From an uncultured Polycyclovorans sp. (lineage in GTDB: Bacteria; Pseudomonadota; Gammaproteobacteria; Nevskiales; Nevskiaceae): a stretch of DNA of 62,668 bases. The stretch spans positions 1 through 62,668 of the forward strand of contig CAKZHZ010000007.1 of the NCBI GenBank assembly GCA_936928855.1, written 5' to 3'. Positions 57,260-62,668 of the stretch are shown here, piece by piece. The notes beneath the pieces were generated by a model, which worked only from the letters and a program-made list of their open reading frames with translations, did not search any database and was not told the origin of the DNA. A program made the position numbers and the translations under genes. Each line of letters starts with the position of its first letter. Positions within the stretch are counted from its first letter, which is position 1.

Positions 57260-57290
57260 ATTTCACACCCTGTAGCCACTTCAGGGTCAA
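57260..57290 (-). promoter_or_regulatory. MerR-type promoter/operator for the CDF gene
   Basis: On the minus strand TTGACC (57290-57285) and TGAAAT (57265-57260) are separated by 19 bases, the over-long spacer that MerR regulators correct by twisting DNA. The dyad ACCCTGTAG-CCA-CTTCAGGGT (57267-57287, 8 of 9 pairs) fills the spacer. Confidence 0.9.
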
Positions 57291-57305
57291 GTGCGGGAGA
57301 GGACG

Positions 57306-57728
57306 ATGAGTACAGCCCTGCGGATCGGTGCCTTGGCGGCCCGCGCCCGGATGTCGGTCGAGGCCTTGCGCTACTACGAGCGCAAGGGGCTGATGCCAGC
57401 GCCGCAGCGCACCGCCGGCAACTATCGCGTGTATGACGTGACCCTGGTGGAGCGGCTGCTGTTCATCCGCAACTGCCGGTCGCTGGACATGACGCTGGCC
57501 GAGATCCGCGAGTTGCTGCGGTTGCGGGACGCCGGCGAGGACGACTGCGCCCCGGTGGATGCGCTGCTGGAAGGCCATATCCGCCAGGTCAGCGCGCGCA
57601 TTGACGAACTTCGGCAACTGCGCCAGCAGCTGCGCACCCTTCGCGGCCGCTGTGCCGCACCGCGCGCGGCGGCGCAGTGCGGCATTCTCAGCAGCCTGGG
57701 GCCGGCAGTGCCCTCAGCCAGTGGTTGA
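57306..57728 (+). CDS. MerR-family metal sensor, CadR/PbrR-like
   Basis: The 140-residue protein has a winged-helix N-terminus (ALRYYERKGLMPAPQRT) and a long dimer helix. The metal-site pattern is DDCAPVDALLEGHI, then LRGRCAAPRAAAQCGIL. The three cysteines occupy the positions used by CadR and PbrR, so Cd(II), Pb(II) or Zn(II) are the likely signals. The ATG at 57306 is divergent from the CDF gene across the MerR operator. Its end overlaps the convergent SRPBCC gene by 15 bases. Confidence 0.92.
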   Translation: MSTALRIGALAARARMSVEALRYYERKGLMPAPQRTAGNYRVYDVTLVERLLFIRNCRSLDMTLAEIRELLRLRDAGEDDCAPVDALLEGHIRQVSARIDELRQLRQQLRTLRGRCAAPRAAAQCGILSSLGPAVPSASG

Positions 57729-58247
57729 CGGGATGCGCTGGTCGTAGGCGGCTTCCAGCGCCGTATGCCGCGGCCAGAATCCGGGCGGCGCTGTGTCGGT
57801 GAGGCGGGCTACCAGAATGTCCAGATGTGTGTGCCAGCCGGCCGAGACGCTGAGCATCATGTCGCGGCTGGCGATGCGGGTGTGCGTCACTTCCAGCACC
57901 ACCTCGTCGCCGTCCGTCGCCAGCGTGAAGCAGACTTCGGAATCCCCGCCCCAGGTGTGGCGCAGGCGGTGCGGCGGTTCGCAGTCGAGCACCGAGGCGT
58001 TCATCTCCATCTGGCAGCCGTGTGCCTCGTATTTCGGCGGCGGCGTACCGTCGTTGCCGGTCAGTTCGGAGTTGTGGAACGTGAGCGTGATGGCACCGCC
58101 GCTGCGCAGCTCCATCGGGCCGCCGGCAAGCCACTGGCGGCGTTTGTCGGCGTCCGTCAGATAGGCCCAGACGCGTTCGATGGGGCCGGGCAGGCGACGG
58201 GTGATCTGTACGGTATCGGGGGCCGTGATGACGCCAAAGTCGTTCAT
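57714..58247 (-). CDS. SRPBCC (AHSA1-type) protein
   Basis: Ligand-binding START-fold protein of 177 residues, with ITRRLPGPIERVWAYLTDADKRRQWLAGG and LRHTWGG. Such proteins are commonly encoded directly after an ArsR-type repressor in bacteria. The gene overlaps the arsR stop as ATGA. The ligand is unknown. Confidence 0.88.
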   Translation of the reverse strand: MNDFGVITAPDTVQITRRLPGPIERVWAYLTDADKRRQWLAGGPMELRSGGAITLTFHNSELTGNDGTPPPKYEAHGCQMEMNASVLDCEPPHRLRHTWGGDSEVCFTLATDGDEVVLEVTHTRIASRDMMLSVSAGWHTHLDILVARLTDTAPPGFWPRHTALEAAYDQRIPSTTG

Positions 58248-58627
58248 GGTGCTTTCCTTGTGGGCTTGCGAGAGGGCTTGCGTGCGGTGGCCGTCTGGCG
58301 GTCCTCCTCACGCAACAGGGTTTCCAGGGCATCCAGCCGCTGCGTCCAGAACTGTTCGTAGTGGCGGATCCACTCCAGTCCGGTGTGCAGCGGGGCAGCA
58401 TTGAGCGCGCACAGGTGCGTCCGCCCCTGCACCGACCGCCGCAGCAGGCCGGCGCGCTCCAGCACTTTCACGTGCTTGGAAGCGGCCGCCAGCGACATGG
58501 CGTGCGGTGCGGCGAGGGCGCTTACCGGCAGCGGTGCGTGGCGCAGGTCGTTCAGCATGGCGCGACGGGTCGGGTCGGCCAGGGCATGAAACAGAGTGTC
58601 GAGCTGTTCGGCGTTATTGTTAACCAT
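58244..58627 (-). CDS. ArsR-family repressor
   Basis: Winged-helix repressor of 127 residues: LFHALADPTRRAMLNDLR, then SLAAASKHVKVLERAGLL. It lacks the ELCVCDL metal-binding box, so it is one of the non-metal ArsR proteins that partner SRPBCC genes. It ends in a Lys/Arg/Pro tail. A long upstream in-frame extension to 59455 is spurious. The ATG at 58627 lies inside a perfect inverted repeat. Confidence 0.9.
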   Translation of the reverse strand: MVNNNAEQLDTLFHALADPTRRAMLNDLRHAPLPVSALAAPHAMSLAAASKHVKVLERAGLLRRSVQGRTHLCALNAAPLHTGLEWIRHYEQFWTQRLDALETLLREEDRQTATARKPSRKPTRKAP

Positions 58628-58685
58628 GAGGTTAAATATATACGCGCCATCTTGAATGTCAACCTTTTGGTTGAATGAAGGTTGA
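58620..58685 (-). promoter_or_regulatory. ArsR promoter with two operators; leaderless start predicted
   Basis: TTGACA (58662-58657) and TATATT (58640-58635) with a 16-base spacer form a near-consensus minus-strand promoter. TCAACC-TTTT-GGTTGA (58659-58674) overlaps the -35. TTAACC-ATGA-GGTTAA (58620-58635) overlaps the -10 and start codon. GGTTGA at 58680-58685 is a further half-site. The -10 is seven bases from the ATG, so the mRNA probably has no leader. Confidence 0.82.
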
Positions 58686-58768
58686 CCCCGGGGGTTATCG
58701 CCGGCCGCCGGACCGCCCCCTACACTGGCGGGAAGGCCGTGTAGACGGCGTTCTGGAGGAGCCTGCCG

Positions 58769-59215
58769 ATGTCGTCCATCGAGACCGCGCGTGATGCGCA
58801 CCCGCCGCTGCGCTGGGCGCTGCTGCTGTTTCTGGCGTTTCTGACGCTGAGCAATGGCGTGCTGATGATCCTGTTCAGCGAGCAGTGGTACCTCTGCCTG
58901 ATCACGCCGGAGCGGGCATCCCTGTTCAACCCCCACTTCGTCATCGATGTCGGCGGGGCCTACGTCACCATGGGCGTGGCGCTGCTGTGGGCTGCACTGC
59001 GGCCGGTCTGGGCCTTTCCGCTGATTTCGGTGGCGCTGCTGTTCTCGCTGTTGCACGGCGGCAACCACGTGTACGAGTACCTGAGCTTCGGCAATCCCAC
59101 CCGGTACCTGGCGGTCGAGGTGTTCGGCATCTGGGCGCCCCTGCTGCTGCTGGCCGGGCTGGCGGTGGTGACGCGTCCGCGCGAGGAGGGGATCAGCGGC
59201 GGCGGGCGCGGATGA
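58769..59215 (+). CDS. Small membrane protein, unknown function
   Basis: The 148-residue protein has about four predicted membrane helices and a central motif FVIDVGGAYVTMGVALLWAAL. A well-spaced GGAGG precedes the ATG. The C-terminus overlaps the convergent methyltransferase gene by 23 bases. I do not recognise a characterised family. Confidence 0.75.
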   Translation: MSSIETARDAHPPLRWALLLFLAFLTLSNGVLMILFSEQWYLCLITPERASLFNPHFVIDVGGAYVTMGVALLWAALRPVWAFPLISVALLFSLLHGGNHVYEYLSFGNPTRYLAVEVFGIWAPLLLLAGLAVVTRPREEGISGGGRG

Positions 59216-59819
59216 CCGCGTCCACGCCCGATCCGGCCTGACGGCGCGGCCGTTCCTCGGCCACCAGCAGCGTCCACTGGGCGGGATCCAGCGCCGCCGT
59301 GGCGGTCGCGACCGAGACCTGTACCTGATTTGCTGCGGCGGTGGGCTGCCCGGTTGCCGGATCGATGGGCTGGTGCCCCACCCATAACAGCGTCCCGCCG
59401 GGCACGACGCCTTCGGCCATCCGCTGCACCATATGTTCAACCGATCCGGCCACATGGACGTAGAGGCAGATCACCAGGTCGTAGTGCGCGCGCGGAACCG
59501 GCCATTGGGCGAGATTGCCCTGTGCCCAGGTGATCCGGCCGGCGATGTCGGCACCGGCGGCGTCGGCCATGGCGCGGCCCTGCGTCAGTGCGGCTGTGGC
59601 GAAATCCACCGCCGTCACCTGCCAGCCCCGCGCCGCCAGCCACAGCGCTTCGGTCCCATGGCCGTAGCCGGCATCCAGCGCCCTGCCGGCGGGCAGTGCT
59701 GCGGTTTCGGCCGTCAGGTGGACATTGGGCGGCCGCAGCGCCATGCGGTCCCCGTGCGATCGTACCGCCTGCTCCCAGAGCTGTTCCCAGTGGTCCTGGT
59801 CGAAGCGCGGCGGGCTCAT
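59193..59819 (-). CDS. Class I SAM-dependent methyltransferase
   Basis: Rossmann methyltransferase of 208 residues with motif I ALDAGYGHGTEALWLAARGW and the acidic VTAVDFA. It resembles the thiopurine/tellurite-type methyltransferases that act on small molecules. The ATG overlaps the stop of the upstream methyltransferase gene (ATGA). Substrate unknown. Confidence 0.82.
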   Translation of the reverse strand: MSPPRFDQDHWEQLWEQAVRSHGDRMALRPPNVHLTAETAALPAGRALDAGYGHGTEALWLAARGWQVTAVDFATAALTQGRAMADAAGADIAGRITWAQGNLAQWPVPRAHYDLVICLYVHVAGSVEHMVQRMAEGVVPGGTLLWVGHQPIDPATGQPTAAANQVQVSVATATAALDPAQWTLLVAEERPRRQAGSGVDAVIRARRR

Positions 59820-60607
59820 GGGAGCGGAACGCGGCCTTTCACCGCGTTGGCGCGGGCGCGGCAGGTGAGGCGGCCATCGGTGGCCGCTGGCAGCGCGGCG
59901 CGCAGCCGGGCCTGGAGCGCATCACGCGCGGTGGGTGCCATCGCCGCCAGTGCCGCGCCGACACTGGGGGCGCCCTGGGCGATGCGCCAGTAATCGTCGA
60001 AATCGGTATAGGTCCGCTCAACAGTGATGGCATGCGTTTCCACGGCGTCCAGCCCGGCATCGCTCCAGAGTGATGTCAGCCGGTCCAGACGCGAGGCCTC
60101 GGGGCTGGGCGGTGCGGGTACCGCGATGTCCATGCCACGCAATGCAGCCAGCAGGGGCTGATAGGGAAACCCGCCGCCTTCCATGTCCCAGGCATAGGCC
60201 GCGACCCGGCCACCCGGGCATACCACCCGGGCCATTTCCGCCGCGCCCCGCGCCGGGGTCGGCACGAAGAAGATCACCAGTGGCATCACCGCGACATCGA
60301 ACTGGTCGTCGCCGTAGGGCAGCGCCATGGCATCACCCTGATCGAACTGCGCGGCCGCCAGTGCCGGCTGTGACCGCGCGTAGGCCAGTTGCTGCGGCGA
60401 GGGGTCGATCCCCTGCGTCGAGGCCGGCGCGCAGCGTGCCATCAGCAACTCGGTAAAGGCGCCATTGCCGCAGCCCACATCCAGCCACCGCGACGCCAGT
60501 GGTGGCGCCAGCCAGTCGAGAAAGGCCTCGCCGGCGAGGCGGCTCCAGACGCCCATATAGCGCTCGTAGCGTTCGCCGTCGTCGAAGGTGATGGGGGTGT
60601 TGGGCAT
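59816..60607 (-). CDS. Class I SAM-dependent methyltransferase
   Basis: A second methyltransferase, 263 residues, with WLDVGCGNGAFTELLM and GDAMALPYGDDQFDVAVMPLV (UbiE-like Methyltransf_11 layout). It is not closely similar to its neighbour, so the pair is not a recent duplication. The two genes are translationally coupled and may act in sequence. Confidence 0.85.
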   Translation of the reverse strand: MPNTPITFDDGERYERYMGVWSRLAGEAFLDWLAPPLASRWLDVGCGNGAFTELLMARCAPASTQGIDPSPQQLAYARSQPALAAAQFDQGDAMALPYGDDQFDVAVMPLVIFFVPTPARGAAEMARVVCPGGRVAAYAWDMEGGGFPYQPLLAALRGMDIAVPAPPSPEASRLDRLTSLWSDAGLDAVETHAITVERTYTDFDDYWRIAQGAPSVGAALAAMAPTARDALQARLRAALPAATDGRLTCRARANAVKGRVPLP

Positions 60608-60738
60608 AGGTGCGGTGCGGTGGAGGGGGCGTTCAGTCCTTCACAGCATAGTTCGAGTCGCTGTCACTGGGGGCGCCACGATGCTCATCCGAGTGTGCGG
60701 CGCCCCGGCGCCTGAGGGCATCCGCGATACTTGCGTGC

Positions 60739-61191
60739 ATGCCCATCCTCCTCATCGACGGCCACAACCTGCTCTTCGCCACCCGCGAGGTGTTCGCGGC
60801 GCATTGGGTGGAGGACTACCCGGGGCGGGAGGCGCGGGCGGCGTTGGTGGAGTGGCTGCTGGCGCGGTTTGCGGATTCGGATACGCAGGTCACGGTGTAT
60901 TTCGACGGACCGGCAGCGTTGGTGGAGGCGCGGTCAGCATCGGTGTGCGTGGTGTACTCCGGCGGTGAAGGCAGCCAGCGTGCGGATGCGGCCATCCTGC
61001 AGCATCTGGCGTGTTTGGCGGCCGCCGACGCGCCGACCGCGGTGACGGTGGTCACGCGTGACTTGAAGCTGGCGCGCCGTGCCCGCAAGCGCGGGGCGGT
61101 GGTGGTGGAGCCGCGGGTGTTCTGCCCGCCGCCCGACGTCAGCGAAGGGCGATCAGCACCAGTGCCACTGCCGCCGGCAGGGCCTGAATGA
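60739..61191 (+). CDS. NYN/PIN-like ribonuclease domain protein (YacP-like)
   Basis: The 150-residue protein begins MPILLIDGHNLLF, the first acidic motif of NYN/PIN nucleases, followed by VTVYFDG and VTVVTRDLKLARRARKRGA, which supply further acidic residues. It is likely an RNA-cleaving enzyme. The tail is Pro-rich and overlaps the convergent DUF1304 gene by 53 bases, so the last residues are unconserved. Confidence 0.83.
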   Translation: MPILLIDGHNLLFATREVFAAHWVEDYPGREARAALVEWLLARFADSDTQVTVYFDGPAALVEARSASVCVVYSGGEGSQRADAAILQHLACLAAADAPTAVTVVTRDLKLARRARKRGAVVVEPRVFCPPPDVSEGRSAPVPLPPAGPE

Positions 61192-61495
61192 ACAGGATCT
61201 TGCGGCTGGCGGTGGCGGCACCGAACAGGCCGGCGGCCAGCACACAGAGCAGGAAGAACACGGTGATGTCGGTGCCGGCGCGGCCAAGGTAAAGGCCCCA
61301 GATCAGCCCGGCGGCGAGAAAGCCGTTGTACAGACCCTGGTTGGCGGCCAGCACCTTCGTCTCGGCGGCCTGTTCGGCGCTGAGGCCGAAGGCGCGGCGC
61401 CCCGCCGGTTTATCCCACAGAAACATTTCCAGAATCAGGAAATAGATGTGGAGGGCGGCGACCAGGCCGACGACGACGGTTAGGGCAATGCTCAT
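61139..61495 (-). CDS. DUF1304 membrane protein
   Basis: Four-helix membrane protein of 118 residues with LHIYFLILEMFLWDKP and ANQGLYNGFLAAGL, typical of DUF1304. Function is unknown. It overlaps the convergent NYN gene. Confidence 0.9.
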   Translation of the reverse strand: MSIALTVVVGLVAALHIYFLILEMFLWDKPAGRRAFGLSAEQAAETKVLAANQGLYNGFLAAGLIWGLYLGRAGTDITVFFLLCVLAAGLFGAATASRKILFIQALPAAVALVLIALR

Positions 61496-61587
61496 GGCAG
61501 CTCCTTCTGCGGGGCGGCCGGCCGTTGCTGCGGGCCGGGCGCCTGCAGCTTATGCCGTGTTGCCAGGGGTGTCGACCGCCTGCGCGT

Positions 61588-62166
61588 TCAGGCCCGCCGC
61601 CAGCGCTGCCCGTCCTTGCTGTCTTCGACCAGGATGCCTTCCGCCGCCAGGGCATCGCGCAGGCGGTCGGAGGCGGCCCAGTCGCGGGCGGCACGGGCGG
61701 CGATGCGTTCGGCGAGCAGGGCTTCCAGGGCCGGTGACAGGCCTTCGGCGGCGTCGCCGTGGGCAAACCAGTCGGCGGGATCGGCCTGCAGCAGGCCCAG
61801 CAGGCGGCCGGCGGCGAGCAGGTCGGCCTTGGCGTCGGCGCGGGCCTCCGCGGTGCTGGCCTTGTTGGCATCGCGGGCCAGTTCGAACAGCACGGCCAGG
61901 GCCTGCGGGGTGTTGAGGTCGTCTTCCAGCGCGGCGACGAAGGCGGCTGGCGCCGGGCGTTTTGGCGTGGCGGTGACGTCGGCGAGGTCGCGAAGGGCGC
62001 CGTACAGGCGGTCCAGTTTCTTGCGGGCTTCGCTGAGCACGTCGTCGGTCCAGTCCAGCGGCTGCCGGTAGTGGGCGGTGAGCAGCACCAGGCGGATGGC
62101 TTCGCCGGGCGCCTGTTCCAGCAGCTTGCGCACCAGCAGCACGTTGCCGATGGACTTGCTCATCTT
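61588..62166 (-). CDS. cysS: Cysteinyl-tRNA synthetase, C-terminal part only
   Basis: From the KMSKS loop (62152-62166) to the stop, the sequence is standard CysS: APGEAIRLVLLTAHYRQPLDWTDD, the helical DALR region, and a C-terminus ending DSKDGQRWRRA. The catalytic HIGH half is absent: upstream of KMSKS the same frame continues into methionyl-tRNA synthetase-like sequence. I treat the CysS part as genuine and the upstream part as a misjoin. Confidence 0.8.
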   Translation of the reverse strand, partial: KMSKSIGNVLLVRKLLEQAPGEAIRLVLLTAHYRQPLDWTDDVLSEARKKLDRLYGALRDLADVTATPKRPAPAAFVAALEDDLNTPQALAVLFELARDANKASTAEARADAKADLLAAGRLLGLLQADPADWFAHGDAAEGLSPALEALLAERIAARAARDWAASDRLRDALAAEGILVEDSKDGQRWRRA

Positions 62167-62668
62167 TTCGCCGTCAACCAGCAGGAAGCCGTGGGCGAAC
62201 ACCTTTGCCGGGAGAGTGAGCCCTGCCGACATCAGAAACGCCGGCCAATAGACGCAGTGGAAACGGATGATGTCTTTACCGATGATGTGCAGATCCGCCG
62301 GCCAGTACCGCTCGAACGTGGCGGCGTCGTCGGGGAAGCCGACGCCCATCACGTAGCGGGGTTTGTTTTCTGGCAGGAGCTCCGTGACGGCGGAGACGAC
62401 GGCGCAGAAGGACGCGGGGCCGCCCGGGAGCGGGTCGGTCAGGTCGGCGGTGATCAGCTGCGCGGGGCGGCTCAGGCGGGCCTGCACGGCCTCCAGGCCG
62501 TCGCGGCGCAGGCTGTCCTTGGCGTGCTGGGCCGACACCAGCACGCCGAAGGTGCGGTTCTCGTTATGCCAGCCGCCCAGCAGCGAATACTGCAGGTCGC
62601 CCTCTTCGGAACGGTCGTTGTAGAGATAGGTCAGCGCGCCCGATGCGGTCGTCGACAAGATCCGCACG
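62167..62668 (-). other. Mosaic contig end: MetG-, Tgt- and TonB-receptor-like fragments
   Basis: One open frame crosses pieces of unrelated genes. 62167 to about 62325 encodes a MetG-type segment (YWPADLHIIGKDIIRFH). About 62326-62371 encodes a queuine tRNA-ribosyltransferase-like motif (ENKPRYVMGVGFPDD). About 62372-62490 is unassigned. About 62491-62668 resembles the start of a TonB-dependent receptor (NRTFGVLVSAQHAKDSLRRDG). Boundaries are approximate. This looks like assembly chaining through conserved words rather than a gene. Confidence 0.7.

Noticed and set aside
58628..59455. N-terminal extension of the ArsR gene to 59455
   Set aside because: The extra residues are low-complexity and run through the promoter, operators and two other genes; the ATG at 58627 fits the family.
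61588..62668. A genuine fusion of tRNA synthetases with tRNA-guanine transglycosylase
   Set aside because: Segments are too short to fold, each joins at a conserved word, and the end includes TonB-receptor-like sequence; misassembly explains it more simply.

Overview
The window is GC-rich, gene-dense gammaproteobacterial chromosome. No gap between genes exceeds about 200 bases. I see no rRNA, tRNA, insertion sequence, prophage or CRISPR. Lineage evidence is the zapA-6S RNA-fau order, the proC-yggT-metX-metW-DUF4426 run, a DesT/FabR-like regulator, the mreBCD-mrdA block next to gatCAB, and a Pil-Chp type IV pilus chemosensory cluster. A Xanthomonadales/Nevskiales/Salinisphaerales-type organism is a reasonable guess, but the order cannot be fixed from sequence alone.

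Layout. 1-4118 (minus): cell-shape genes mreB, mreC, mreD and mrdA (PBP2, running off the edge). 4257-8814 (plus): gatCAB, Hsp33, and a small SET-domain protein. 8784-18380: a lipid-flavoured region with a hotdog-fold thioesterase, an operon of DUF1295 reductase + CFA-synthase-like methyltransferase + NAPE-PLD-like metallo-beta-lactamase lipoprotein + unknown secreted protein, a DesT/FabR-like TetR, a putative di-iron PF10118 protein, an unknown lipoprotein, an acyl-CoA synthetase and an SMP-30-like protein. 18370-23629: methionine/proline operon and divergent ilvA. 23640-25439: EVE protein, fau, 6S RNA, zapA and a ZapB-like protein. 25525-30359: Do-type protease, SohB, OmpA protein and a degenerate OmpA/TSP3 paralogue. 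30447-35893: hemH, AGCS and NSS symporters, gshA. 36046-43472: pilG-pilI-chpA-chpC, with no pilJ or pilH. 43479-48412: TetR and a two-gene RND efflux system. 48400-57728: AbgT transporter, two divergent DNA glycosylases, PCuAC copper chaperone, MATE pump, amidase, Tat phosphoesterase, and a CadR-like MerR controlling a short CDF transporter. 57714-61495: ArsR/SRPBCC pair, small membrane proteins, two methyltransferases, a NYN protein and DUF1304. 61588-62668: cysS 3' part joined to a mosaic of unrelated fragments.

The best candidates for undescribed biology are the four-gene lipid operon at 9281-12978, the pilJ-less Chp cluster, the C-terminal-domain-less CDF with its His-rich partner, and the ArsR/SRPBCC promoter with paired operators and an apparently leaderless mRNA. 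The 3' closing stem of the 6S RNA also contains the fau start codon. Both window ends (1 to about 84, and about 62160-62668) look chimeric and should not be read as real gene fusions.
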